Shown piece by piece: positions 35,888 to 50,796 of a stretch of 64,000 bases of DNA. Location: the NCBI RefSeq assembly GCF_030052815.1, contig NC_079510.1:38040358-38104357 (forward strand). Direction: 5' to 3'. The notes beneath the pieces were generated by a model. The model was not told where the DNA came from, ran no database searches, and saw only the letters and a program-made list of their open reading frames with translations. Origin of the DNA: Hevea brasiliensis. Taxonomy: Eukaryota > Streptophyta > Magnoliopsida > Malpighiales > Euphorbiaceae. Both the position numbers and the translations under genes were made by a program. The first letter of the stretch is position 1. Each line of letters starts with the position of its first letter.

Positions 35888-38477
35888 TGTAACACCCCTA
35901 TTTGTATAGCTAGATATATTTCACTGTTCCGGTGACGGGAGTCGGTTCGGACAATTAAGGGGATTAGGACCACACTTAAGACAACTAGATAAGTCATAAA
36001 CACAAATAATTAGTAATTGTCAATTAGTTAAGTATAAATAAGAAAAACAGAACATAAGAAGTTAAACGAGCCGAGAGTCACAATAATGGGTGACTTTCTC
36101 GGGAAAGACCGCGAAGTCGATTTAAACTCAAATCTTGAACCGTAAAACGTGACACCGTGGTCCTTAGGATCATTATGAACACAGTGAAAAAGAGAAAATC
36201 ATGAAAAAGAATTGTTAAGTCAGTCAAATAATTAGGTCAGGGAGCCAGAAGAAATATTAAAATATTTGCAAATCAGGTTAAACTGGAGAGGGACAATTTG
36301 GTCAATTGACTCCTAGAGCTGACTCCTGACCTAACTGTCAAATAAAATCGGAGAAAAGAAAATTTCAGAGTCGGGAATTAAATTAAAGAACTAATAGAAA
36401 AAAAAAAAAAAAGAGAAAATGAAAAAGGTGTAGGGAGATGACATCATGCATGACATCATGCATGATGCCATAAAGATTATAATTAATAAATTTAATTAAA
36501 TTGAATTTTGGTCTTCCTAAAGACATAAAAAAGAAAAGAAAAGAAAAGAAAAAAAAAACTAAAAGTCCTTCTTCTTCCCTAAGTGTCGCCTCACTCCCTC
36601 TCTCATCCTCTCCCTCACAAAACCACCATGAAAGCTCATCTTTGAGCTTGAAAAACCAAAAATCTTACTATAGAAAATTATTATACCATAGTTAAAGCTT
36701 GTTTTGGCAACCTAAGAAGAAGATTGAAAGAGAAAAAAAAAAGGAAGAAAGGAAGAAGCTTGAAGGAAAGAAATTTTGCACTAAGGTTAGTAAATTAAAT
36801 TTGATTTTTTAGTTGAATTAGTTATGTTTATAGCTTAGTTAACTTAGAAATATGTTTAAAATGAAATAAAAATTTGTTGAGGGACCATGAATGATTTTCA
36901 GCCAGCATGTATATGGGGGTGTTATTGCATGATTTGATTAACTTAGATGGTGATATGAACTTTAGGTAGTTAAATAGTTGTGATTAAAGGCTTGAATTGG
37001 CTAAATGCAAGGAAATTGTGAATTAGGGTTTTGGACATTAGGGTTTAGAGACAAAAATGTGATAAACTTGTAAATGATGTCTTAGACCTAATTTGAAGTG
37101 AGAAATGGTCAATGGTGACCAAATGAAGTGTGTTGGAATAGTTGGAGTTAAAACCAAATTCAGATTCAATGTGGTCATGTTGCTGACAGTATGATAAAGT
37201 TACGTTTGAAGGACCAAAACTGAAAATTTACAAGTCCAATTGGTATGAGACCAATTGGGAATGAAAATATACACTAAATGACACAATTTTTATTTAGGAA
37301 GCATGCCCAAAAAGTGACTAAAACCTAGTGAACAAATTGACCAAACTTAGAAAATCTCAGTCTGTCCCTGTATAAACTGACCAAATGAATAGTGTTTGTT
37401 CATTTGATCATAACTCGAGCTAGGCAGGTCAAAATGACCTGAAATTTTACCAGTGGTTAGATGAGATATAGACCTAAAACTTTCATGAAAAATACAAACC
37501 CAAATTATGCCATTAACCAAGTCGTTTGGCCACCCAAAGTTTGTGACCCAAAACTGCCAGAACCAAAAAATTGCCCAGAATTCTGGGTTGAGTCCAATCC
37601 GGCAGCCATGGTTCAAATGGCTATAACTTGAGCTAAAAAACTCCAATTGGAGTGATTCAAAAAGGAGAATAAACTTAAGACAATAGGGAATATTTTCTAT
37701 AAAGAAAGTTTTGCTAAATTATAACAGTAAAATGACCAATGGAATAGTGCAACTTAAGACACTAAAACTGAAAATTTGCAAATTTGCCTAAAAGACTTAG
37801 AATTTGAGTAAACAACCAAAACCAACCAATTTAGTGACCAAAATGTGGCATGTGGGTGAAGTTGAAGTTCCCATACCTATTAAGCCTTAGAAAGTCAACA
37901 AATTGATTTGAATAGTATCATGAATAGTAACTCCAAAATGAAAATTTCCAAGAATGTTAGTTTAAGCATATTTGGGCTAGAATTAAGTATTTATGAATTA
38001 ATTATTAGATTTACTGTGAAATAAGGTACTGAAATACTATAAATTTCATGTTTCAATTGAAAAAGACACAGAAGGTATAAGGGGCTGAGTCAAGGCCTAG
38101 AGGCGACTCACGTTAGGTTTGTGCACAAAAAATTTTAAATTATAGTTTTCATAATGGAAATTGATTTGTTATACATTGTGAATATTTTTGTTCATTATGA
38201 ATTTCGAGAATGTTTTGTCGCCTATTTTACAATGGAAATTTGGAATGAAAATTAATTATTGATTTGTATGAAATATTTGAACAATATGGTTTTGAATTTA
38301 GTTATGGCTTTGAAAATCTTATTTGAAAAATAGTGTGTTGCCTACTTTGTAAATGAAAAGTTTGGAATGAAATATGATTTGTGAATTATATGAAATGTTT
38401 GAATAACTTGATTTAAATTGTGTTTATTCACACTTGGCATGGCAATATTAATATGTTCCTCCTCCACTTGTGGGGTA
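35888..38477 (+). repeat. 3' LTR of the nested element, truncated
   Basis: Starts TGTAACACCCC after the purine tract and follows the 5' LTR to about 38477. Differences include a duplicated ACATCATGCATG near 36440-36470 and an extra segment 37175-37785 not present in the 5' LTR. Homology stops within the TCCACTTGTGGGGT motif. Confidence 0.9.
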
Positions 38478-39818
38478 ACTTTGCAGGTGCTATCTTTACT
38501 TGTGACTGTACTGAAACCTCTAATCTTATGGCAACTCCTGATGTAACTCTAACTCATGTTAGGGTAATCAAGTCACTGACTCTAGTTACGACCCAACTGA
38601 GACCTTCTATATTCTAGCTCAAGGGTTTTAAACCCCTAATTAGGAGTCCCAAACTCCTTTATAAAAATAGAACTCTATTTTGGTATATCCATTTGGGACA
38701 CTATTTCATAGGTCACCACCACCAGTAGTAATCTTCTGTCCCTCCTGAATAGATAAGGCCATATCCTACATCACAACTAACTGCAAAGGAGGTACTTCAT
38801 CTATCACCTTGCCATAACCATGTCAAGCTATCTGCTCTTTTATCATACTACAAACTTCTTAAAGCATCATTTCACAAGCTATAAATACTATTCATAACAT
38901 TTGGTCTCCTTTTTAGGAGAGCAAAGTCACACTCTATGCCTTGTTACCACACAAAGAAGATAATATTTTCACTAAACTTTAAGTAAAATGTCCATTATAA
39001 TGCCAAAACTATCCAAGACCCCATATTGGAGACCATATGGCCTCACTCTGCAGGTGCTATCTTTACTTGCGACTATACTAAAACCTCTAATCTTATGGCA
39101 ATTCCTGATGTAATTCTAACTTATGCTAGGGTAATCGAGTCACTGACTCTAGTTACGACCCAACTAGGACCTTTGATATTCTAGCTCAAGGGTTTTAAAC
39201 CCTAACTAGGAGTCCCAAACTCCTTTGTAAAAATAAAACTCTATTAGGGTATATTCATAATAAAACAAAGGCTAGCTGCAAACATCCGTGTAGAACACAT
39301 TAGGGATGCACGTAGTTCTACACAATAATCTCATGTTGGTACTGTAATCTGCAGCTTATTGTACAAACAATGAGAGCATTACATAGGTCACTACGATAAG
39401 TCCCAACTAATAAGGTTTTCTAATCTCTTATCTCTCTTTAGCGCACTGATACCATAAACTTGCCCTGACTGGCCCATCCACTGATAACCTCCATCTAGGG
39501 TAGCTATACTGTCATAACTCACATTTATGTACTCGTACCTTACACTAGATAGTCACGCTAATTAGCCCTATTTTGACAAAAAAATATAACATTTCTTAGA
39601 GTATGTATCTCTCTGGCAGACCTCAACATGTTTGCTAGCTCAAGTTTACATCATCATGTACTTTATGAAGACTGAGACACTAAACTAAAATACTCTTATA
39701 CTACTCAAAGAATAACGTAGAATCTAAAAACAAGGAGTTACAGAGAAAGACGAAACAAGAACCTATACCCGCATGCGATAACTCCAAGTACACACTTTCT
39801 CATGAATCGAGAGCCTGA
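38478..39818 (-). other. Leader of the outer chromovirus (noncoding)
   Basis: Minus-strand leader between PBS and the deletion junction at 38478. It contains an internal direct duplication: the segment CAGGTGCTATCTTTACTTG to AGACCTTT/CT at 38484-38660 recurs at 39050-39230. Homologous to 15290-16465. No ORF. Confidence 0.7.
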
Positions 39819-39830
39819 GCTCTGATACCA
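39819..39830 (-). other. Primer-binding site, initiator Met-tRNA
   Basis: Minus strand reads TGGTATCAGAGC, four bases from the LTR end at 39835, with the same spacing as at 16466-16482. Confidence 0.92.
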
Positions 39831-39834
39831 ACTT

Positions 39835-41343
39835 TATCACGACCCATTTTTTGGGCTGAACCAGCACTAGAACTTAGATCAGCATAAGGCCCCTGAAACT
39901 CATAGTAAGCCTAACTATTTCTAGCCCAACAATAAAGCCCATAAATATAGTCAAATTTCAAGAAATCAAACAGACAGAGTTCTACCATAAATTAGACTAT
40001 CCAATAGGGAGTCTTAACTCACCCGACCTGTAAACTAATAAAACAACAATATGGGGAGCTCAGCTCACCCTCACAATCTTCAAAGTAGATAAATAATCAA
40101 ATAGGAGCTCAGCTTCCTCATCCAAAGGAATGAACATCTCATGCATCAAAACATTTCTACATAAATAAGGTTATAACTCTAAAAGTTTAGTTAATATAAC
40201 CCCAGATAAAGATAATATACTACTGATACATGCGGAGTTCTAGAATTTAACAAAAGATAATAAAAGTAAACTGAACTTTTCTAGTTTAATCTGCGAGAAA
40301 AGAAAACAGGTTATTTTTAATAAGTCTACCTGTTACCTGAGGAAAAATAGTTAAATAGGGGTGAGCATTCGACTCATAGAGTAAGATATGGATTTTATAT
40401 ACAATTTCTATAACTATCTAAACCTATTGTATATACAATTTCTATAACTATCTAAACCTATTGTACATATAATTTCTATAACTATCTAAACCTATTGCAT
40501 TCCTATGTATGAAATACAACATACACACATAATTTTAAACAATTCAAACAATATTCGCACAAAAGATAATTTGGAGTACTCACACACCCGTGTGTCACAT
40601 CAACATATATACATATGAGAGCTAATCCCCTATACAACTCTCTTAATTCCAATACCTACCAGTGAGGTCAACTCAAGCCGGACTTTCTCTTAATAATCCA
40701 AGTGCGGGGGTCAGCGAAATCAACTCAAAGCCGTACTCATCCTGACTTATCCACATATAAGGATCGGGTCCTAGCGAGTCAAGCTTCAGTCGTGACTACC
40801 CGTCTTACCCATATCCATATCCACACCACACGCACGCCAGCACACACACACAGCTCCAAATTACCATAAGACGACATCCACAATAATTTCATCAATAAAA
40901 TATGCAACATAAGGGCATACCTAGCATTTAACTATATATATATATATAAGTGAATGCATGAGCATGCCTTGAATATATAATAATAATATTGAAATTATAA
41001 ATAAAATCAATATCTACTTACAAATTATTCAAATGTCACTGGGGCGACTAAGAAGATGAGGAAGGTTGACTCGGATACCTAAATAATTATATTCAAAAAA
41101 TTTATTAATATTAACTCAAAATAAAGAATTAAAAAGCCTAAGACACTCTAGATTTATGTCGAAAATTCGGTAGAATTTTCTCTATACCTAGGACCTATGA
41201 AACCTGCAGAATAACTCAACTAACACTTTACAATCTAAAAGGCCTCAGGCTCACAATACAATGACTACACAATGCCCCTTCTGAGCCTGCTAAACCAGTA
41301 ACTTCTCATATAAAATAATTATTTAAAAATTCAGGACATTACA
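39835..41343 (-). repeat. 5' LTR of the outer chromovirus (1509 bp)
   Basis: Minus strand starts TGTAATGTCC at 41343 and ends GGGTCGTGATA at 39835 (terminal CA mutated to TA). It is the same family as 26178-27578; part of the length difference is a 34-bp unit present three times here (40397-40498) and once there. Confidence 0.88.
40397..40498 (-). repeat. 34-bp triplication within the LTR
   Basis: Three tandem units with TTTCTATAACTATCTAAACC; the sister LTR has one (near 26746). Confidence 0.9.
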
Positions 41344-41983
41344 TGAAATATGGATGGTGTGATCCTCCCGAGGCAATAAAAAACAACTTTGCTGTTTGTA
41401 TTGGATAAAATCGATAAACGATTGCCTGATTAATTTATAATCATTCGTAACAAGTGAAAATAAATCACCAATTTTATTAATCCAACTTCATTGCATTTGT
41501 AAAGGAATGCATGTGCAAGAAATTTCTTCAAGTTTTATATTTATTACAAAATTTTTATTCAAGAACAACATTATTGCATCAAAGAGTCATCCACTCATGA
41601 AGATTAGTTCAATTTCATTGCTTAAAAAAAAAAAAAATAAAACACTAGAGGTTGAATTCATATCTTCCCTCTTAACCTCTAAAAGAATTTTGGTGTCATC
41701 TTCACTTTTATCTTTATCTATAACACACATGTTCTTTTATTAAATTATTATTGTTAAATCCATGTTTAAGAGAGACTTGTGTTAGTTTGACCCTTTTAAA
41801 ATTTTTTAATATTGTTCTTAATTTCATATAGATGTAGTTTTACTAATACATAAATTAATCTAATAATTATAATAACAATAATCCACATATATGCTTGTTA
41901 GGAAAAAAAAAAAAAGAAGTTATGCAACTCAAACTTAAAAGAACTGTAAAATGTAAATGCTTGGATAACAGGGGCGCAAGATG
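41344..41983. other. Intergenic, nothing recognised
   Basis: AT-rich DNA between the outer chromovirus LTR and the MITE, without gene signals. Confidence 0.5.
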
Positions 41984-41991
41984 GTAAAACT

Positions 41992-42433
41992 TAGGGGAGA
42001 GCAGTTTTCGGTTTAAATCGAAAAATCGTTAAAATTTAATTTTGGTTTATAATTTTGATAATTTGTTATTTTCATAAAAATCAAAAAATCATTATTAATA
42101 TATATAGGAAATAAAAAAAATCGAATCAAATTGAATCGAACCGAACCGAAATCAAAGAAAACCGAACCGAATCTTAAGATTTTTTAGTTTTGATTTCTAA
42201 TTTTTTTTTTGTTTTTATGTTTTTATTATTTAGATTTAATGTTAAAAATATGAAATTTTATAAATTTCGGTTTGATCGGTTTAAAATCGAACCGAACTGA
42301 TATTTATCGGTTCGATTCGATTTGATTTTCTCTTATCAATCGGTTTGATTTGATTTTTAAAATTTTAATTTTTGATTTTCGGTTTTATAGGTTTGGTTCG
42401 GTTCGAAACCGAACCGACCGTTTGCACACCCTA
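41992..42433. mobile_element. hAT-type MITE, 442 bp
   Basis: The element begins TAGGGGAGAGCAG and ends TTTGCACACCCTA, imperfect terminal inverted repeats of the TAGGG type found in non-autonomous hAT elements. It is flanked by a perfect 8-bp direct repeat GTAAAACT (41984-41991 and 42434-42441), the target-site length made by hAT transposases. The interior is full of CCGAACCGAA/TTCGGTTCGG motifs able to fold back. No ORF. Lies about 0.6 kb upstream of the GAPC start codon. Confidence 0.88.
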
Positions 42434-42919
42434 GTAAAACTAAGGCTTGTATGATTGGGTAAGAAGATTAAAGAAATAATTTTTTTTGAAAAATGTAAAA
42501 AATATTTTTGTTTGATTTGTATTATTAAATTAATTTTTTTTTTAAAATAGAGTATTGTATTTCTATTGAATAAGAGAAGTAATTTATCTGTATTTATCTT
42601 ATTTTTGTCTCTTGATTTGTTATATTTTAAATTATTTTATGAATAATATTATTTTTTATAATTTAAAATTACATTATTTTAAAAAAAATTAATTTATATA
42701 CTAAACTTTCTTAAAAATAAAATTTCAAAATATAGAATATTTTTAACCAAGCATAAATCCTACTTTTACCGATTCTAAACCGATGATCTCGTGAAATGAC
42801 GAAAGGATCATGTGACCCAACCGCATTTCTCGATGTCAACGGTCGCCATCCATGGTCCCCACACTTCGACAACTCAGCTCCCGTCTTGCGTTCTCCTTAG
42901 GTCATATGCTTCCTCTGGA

Positions 42920-42929
42920 TATATAAAAA
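42920..42929 (+). promoter_or_regulatory. GAPC TATA box
   Basis: TATATAAAAA about 105 bases before the GAPC ATG, followed by a pyrimidine-rich 5' UTR (TTCTCTTTCTG); a well-placed plant core promoter. Confidence 0.75.
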
Positions 42930-43024
42930 CCCAAACTAATACGCTCTTCAACACCACTCTGCTTCCATTTCTCTTTCTGTTTAGCGTTTAGATCTCTGTC
43001 CTCTTTGCATCATCTACTACAACA

Positions 43025-45896
<2,872 letters not shown>

Positions 45897-46172
45897 GCAG
45901 CTCAATATTTAGGAAATTTCACATGATGTGGACCTCCTCCTTTCCGGCTTAGTATGCAGTTTAGTATGAATGCAGAAGAGGTGTTTTGGGAATAATTGTA
46001 CTAAGGAACGTTTTATTGTTGGGACTAGCTTTATACATCATGTGGCTTGATTTGAGCTTTGTAATAGGGGTTTGCGTTTCCCCTGTTTATCCCTTATAAT
46101 TGGAATTGGAAAATTAATACAATTATCTCAATTTATTTATTTTTGCCTTTGGCTTCCTATTTGAGTGTGAAT

Positions 46173-46392
46173 TGTTAAGATATGTACCATAAAAAGCTAG
46201 GATATGTGTATTTATAGTGATTGTGTGAATATATTTAAGTACTAGAATTGTGGCTATAATTACGTATTTAATTATGATTGTATTTCTTATTTAGTTATCC
46301 TATACAGATTATAAATTGATACCATTGGCTTAAGGAAATAATCAAGCTCTTCAATCATTCTCAATATTCTTATTTTGTTTTATTTTCTCATA
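46173..46392 (+). repeat. 5' LTR of copia element 2
   Basis: Starts TGTTAAGATATG, ends TTCTCATA (terminal CA mutated to TA), and is directly followed by the PBS TGGTATCAGAGC at 46393-46404. Confidence 0.93.
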
Positions 46393-46404
46393 TGGTATCA
46401 GAGC
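46393..46404 (+). other. Primer-binding site, initiator Met-tRNA
   Basis: Perfect TGGTATCAGAGC abutting the 5' LTR. Confidence 0.95.
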
Positions 46405-46659
46405 ACTCAGTGGGTCTGATTTGAAATCTGAAACAAAGTCCTCATAGGGAGGAACTTTCTCTCTTTTTCCGATCACTTTGTGGGAGTTCGTGGCTGTCAC
46501 AGCCTGGCCTAGTGGATTACCCAGCCCAGGATCAACCTCAACCACGCTGATCTCGTTATCTATTTCTCACTTTTTTATCACTACCTCTTCATACAGTAGG
46601 CTTTTCTGACGTATTTCTGAGCAATATTTCAACACAGGTTTTGAGATTCTCACACCCAT

Positions 46660-47500
46660 ATCCAACACAGGTTTTGAGATTCTCAAACCTATATTTTCTT
46701 CCATTGGTAATTCACCAGCTATTATTACTGTTAAATTAGTAGAAAGTCAAAATTATATGTCTTGGGCTGCATTAGTGAAATTATGGTTTATGGGGCAGGG
46801 GTATGATGACCACTTGGTTAAAAATGCCGTAGATATAGCTTTAACAAATAGAACTAATTGGACTAAGATTGATGCTCAATTATGTAGTCTCTTGTGGCAT
46901 TCTTTAGACCCAAAATTACTTAATATTTTTCAATCTTGTAAAACTTGTTGCAAAGTCTGTAAAACTTGTTGCAAAGTCTGAACTAAGGCAAAAACCTTAT
47001 ATACAAATGATGTGCAGCGTATTTATAAGATAGTATCGAATATGGTTCATCTGAAGCAAAATCAACAAGATATGTCTAGTTATTTGGAACAGGTAGAATC
47101 ATTGAAAGATGAATTTAGTTCTATCATGCTATGTACTAATAATATTTCTGAGCAACAGCGGGACAAGTTCTTCATGGTTTTGGCATTGATTGGGCTAAGA
47201 CCTGACCTTGATTCTGTTAGAGACCAGATATTAACTAGTCCAGTTATTCCCACTCTAGAGGATGTGTCTGCCAGGCTTCTACGCATCTCACTCGATAAGA
47301 ATAATTTCTCCAAAATTGAATCTTCAGTTTTAGCTGCACAAAGTGGAAACTAACCGAGACAGGGTACTTATAAGAGAGGCAAGGATAAAAGGCTCCATTG
47401 CACTTATTGTGATAAGAGTAATCACACTCGAGACACTTGTTGGGCCCTTCATGGTCGACTACCACGCCCCATTCAGTCAAATAATGTAGGCCGATCAACT
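46660..47500 (+). pseudogene. copia gag, with stops
   Basis: Capsid region from about 46690 (KLVESQNYMSW) with the WHSLDPK and YLEQVESLKDEF segments of copia gag. The zinc knuckle CTYCDKSNHTRDTC at about 47401-47442 is intact (CCHC). A 21-base tandem duplication at about 46938-46979 adds a CCKVCK repeat. It is followed by a TGA where the family has Trp, and a TAA lies near 47351. The frame continues into protease at 47507. Confidence 0.85.
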
Positions 47501-47506
47501 GCTCAT

Positions 47507-50500
47507 ATGGCTCAATCTAGTGAAAATGGTATTCTTCCATTACCTGATGGAAAGGATCAGGTGTCAGATTCTATCCTATTAACTGGAGCTGATTACAAGG
47601 AGTATTTGCAATATCAAACAGCCAAACAACAATCTTCTAGCAGTGCTCATTCTGGTAATTCCTTTGCTTGTCTAACACAGTCTTCGCTCACTGGTCCATG
47701 GATCCTCGACTCTGGTGCTTCTGATCATATATCTAGTAACAAAAGTCTTTTCTCATCTTTAATTTCTCCTCCGGTTTTGTCTAAAGTTACTTTGGCTAAT
47801 GGTTCACAAACTTTAGTTAAGGGTATAGGAGAAGTAAAAATATTTCCATCTATTCCTTTAACCACATTTTTGTTCGCTCCAGAATGCCCATATAATTTAA
47901 TCTCTATTAGTAAATTAACTAAAAATCTTAATTATTCTGTCACCTTTACAGCTGACTCTGTTGTTGTGCAGAACCGGAGTACAGGGAAGATGATTAGAGT
48001 AGGATGTGAGTCACAAGGGTTGTACCATCTTTCTACTTCAAATTCTCTAGTTGTTCTTGCCTCTACCACTTTTGCTGATCTTCTTCACAATCGTTTGGGT
48101 CATCCGAGTCTTGCCAAATTGTAAAAATTAGTTCCTAGTCTTTTTAGTTTATCTTCTTTTGAACGTGAGTCCTGTCAACTTGGAAAACAAAGTCGTATTT
48201 CCTTTGCCAAGTGAGTCAATAATAGGGCTAAGTCTATATTTGAAATTGTCCATTCAGACATTTGGGGTCCAAGTCGTGTCAGTAAAACTTTGGGATTTCA
48301 TTATTCTGTTATTTTTGTTGATGATTATTCTCGTTGCACTTGATTATTTTTAATAAAGACTCGTTCTGAATTATTCTCTATATTTCAAAAATTCTCTACT
48401 GAAATAAGTAATCAATTTGGTGTTTCTATTAAAATACTTCGTAGTGACAATGCAAAAGAATATTTGTCTACTCTCTTTACTCATTTCTTATCTTCTCAGG
48501 GTATTATTAACCAAACTTCATGTGCTTATACCCCTCAACAAAATGGGGTTGCCGAACGAAAGAATAGTCATGTAGTTGAAACTGCCCGCAGTTTACTCAT
48601 TCACCATAATGTTCCTCTTCGTTTTTGGGGAGATGCTATTCTTACTGCTTGTCACTTAATTAACCAAATGCCTTATTCTATTTTGCAGAATCAGAGTCCT
48701 CATTCCATTTTGTTTCCCGACCAAGATGCCCATCAGTTGTCCCTGCATGTATTTGGTTGTATTTGTTTTGTTTATGATCACACTCCTAGCAAAGACAAAC
48801 TTCAGCCCAAATCAATAAAATGTGTCTTTTTGAGATATTCTAGACTTCAAAAAGGTTACAAATGCTACAATCCACTTACAAATAAATACTTTGTGTCAGC
48901 TGATGTAACCTTCTTTGAAACATCTCCCTATTTTTCCTCCAACACCGCATTCAAGGTTTTTATTCCCACTGCCTTATCAGTTCCTACTCTTCCTCCACCA
49001 CCAATCAGTCCACAACCTCTACACATCTACTCACGTCGTCCTCATCCTCCCACTAACACTATCGATGCTCCTTTGCTTGATACAGGTACAACACCGGCTC
49101 TTGGTGACTCTTGCCCTCCTTCATCTTCACCTATTCTGGTCTCGCCTTCAACAGACGATGCTACTCCTCCCATTGCCATCCGAAAAGGTATTCGTTTGTC
49201 TCGAAATCCTTATCCTATTTATAATTTTGTGAGTTATCATCGTTTGTCTCCTTCCTACTATGCTTTTATCGCCACTTTGTCTAATGTATCTATACCTAAG
49301 ACTGTTAGAGAAGCTTTGGAACATCCAGGATGGTGTAATGCAATGGTTGAAGAGATTACTACTCTCCATAACAATGGTACTTGGGATTTGGTGCCACTAC
49401 TGAAGGGCAAATCTACTATTGGCTATTGATCGGTTTATAAAGTCAAGGTGGGGCATGATGGCCAGATTGATAGACTTAAAGCTCGCCTTGTTGCAAAGGA
49501 CTATACTCAGATCTTTGGCCTTGATTATAGTGATACCTTCTCTCCTGTGGCTGAGATTGACTCGGTTCGCCTTCTTATTTCCTTAGCTGCCATCCATCAC
49601 TAGCCACTTCATCAACTGGATATTAAAAATGTCTTTTTACATGGCAAGCTAGCTGAGAAAGTTTATATGGAGCAACCACCAGGGTTTGTTGCTCAGGGGG
49701 AGTTTGGTTTAGTGTGTTGCCTACGATGTTCTTTATATGGCTTGAAATAATCTTCAAGAGCATGGTTTGGATGGTTCAGTACTGTAGTCCAACAATTTGG
49801 AATGTTTCGGAGAGAAGCTAACCATTCAGTATTTTTCCACCATAATGGCCATGATAAGTTCATTTATCTCGTTGTTTATGTTGATGACATTGTTATTAGA
49901 GGAAATGATCATGTTAGGATCTCAAAACTCAGACAACACTTGTCCAGTCATTTTCAGACTAAGGATCTTGGGAAGCTAAAGTATTTCTTGGGGATTGAAG
50001 TGGAACAATCCAAGACAAGTATCGCCATTTCTCAAAGGAAATATGCTTTGGATATACTAACAAAGACGGGCATGTTAGACTGTAGACACGCAGATACTCC
50101 TATGGATCCAAATGTCAAACTTGTTCCTGGACAGGGGGGGCCATTGGAGGGTCGTGGTAGACACCGGAGATTGGTTAGAAAACTCAATTATCTTACAATC
50201 ACATGCCCCAGACATCTCATTTGCTGTATGTGTGGTCAGTCAGTTCCTTCAAGCACCATGTAATAGTCATTGGGATGCAGTTATTCGGATACTCAGATAT
50301 ATTAAAGGAGCTTCAGGACAAGGCCTATTATATGAAGACAGAGGTCATTCACAGATTATCGGTTACTCAGATGCAGATTGGGCATGTTCTCTTTCAGACA
50401 GACGGTCTACTTTAGGATATTGCATTTTGATTGGAGGTAATTTGATTTCTTAGAAAAATAAGAAGCAAGATGTGGTTGCTAGGTTAAGTGCAGAAGCAGA

Positions 50501-50788
50501 ATATCGAGCTATGACTTTGGCAACTTGTGAACTTATATGGTTGAAACAACTTCTCCAAGAGTTAAAGTATGGGGAACTATAACAAATGTAGCTAATTTGT
50601 GACAATCAAGCTGCACTTCACATTGCCTCTAATCTAGTGTTTCATAAGAGAATGAAACATATAGAGTTGGATTGTCATTTCATCAGACAAAAAATTGAAT
50701 CTAGGTGTATTGCCACTAGCTTTGTTAGCTCAAATAATCAATTAGCAGATATCCTGACAAAATCTCTCAAAGGCTCTCCTCCAACTTG
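47507..50788 (+). pseudogene. copia pol, with stops and frameshifts
   Basis: Protease keeps its active site (WILDSGASDHI, about 47699-47731). The pre-integrase segment LLHNRLGHPSLAKL (about 48079-48120) is followed by TAA. The integrase core retains HSDIWGP, SDNAKEY and GVAERKN, with stops near 48210 and 48341. RT spans about 49320-50260 and keeps YVDD at about 49879-49890; TGA/TAG/TAA stops lie near 49427, 49601 and 49747. A G-run near 50131-50140 shifts the frame. RNase H spans about 50340-50760 ([15 protein letters not shown]), with stops near 50451 and 50580. The insert is recognisably complete but not expressible as one polyprotein. Confidence 0.9.
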
Positions 50789-50796
50789 AGGGAAAG

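Larger units (their letters stand above)
30108..38477 (+). mobile_element. Nested gag-only gypsy element (non-autonomous), 3' end truncated
   Basis: 5' LTR 30108-33158, PBS 33167-33178, gag 33344-34639, about 1.2 kb noncoding spacer, purine tract 35874-35886, partial 3' LTR 35888-38477. There is no protease, RT or integrase; the ORF stops just where the protease would begin. This is the layout of terminal-repeat gag-only non-autonomous elements that depend on a relative's pol. It sits inside the RT of the outer chromovirus. The 3' LTR loses homology to the 5' LTR at about 38477, inside its equivalent of 32083, so about 1 kb of LTR and the right target duplication are gone. Confidence 0.85.
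26178..41343 (-). mobile_element. Outer minus-strand Ty3/gypsy chromovirus (Tekay/Del-like), split by a nested element
   Basis: In transcriptional order: 5' LTR 41343-39835, Met-tRNA PBS 39830-39819, leader to 38478, interruption by another LTR element (38477-30108), then RT, RNase H, integrase and chromodomain (30107-27590) and 3' LTR 27578-26178. The two LTRs belong to one family and differ mainly by small indels. gag, protease and the N-terminal part of RT are missing at the right junction, so a deletion followed the nesting. The flanks TAGAA (26173-26177) and TGAAA (41344-41348) are not a clear target duplication. It is therefore still possible that the two halves are different insertions of the same family. 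Confidence 0.75.

Noticed and set aside
26173..41348. Target duplication for the outer chromovirus (TAGAA / TGAAA)
   Set aside because: Only three of five positions agree; not better than chance, so not claimed.
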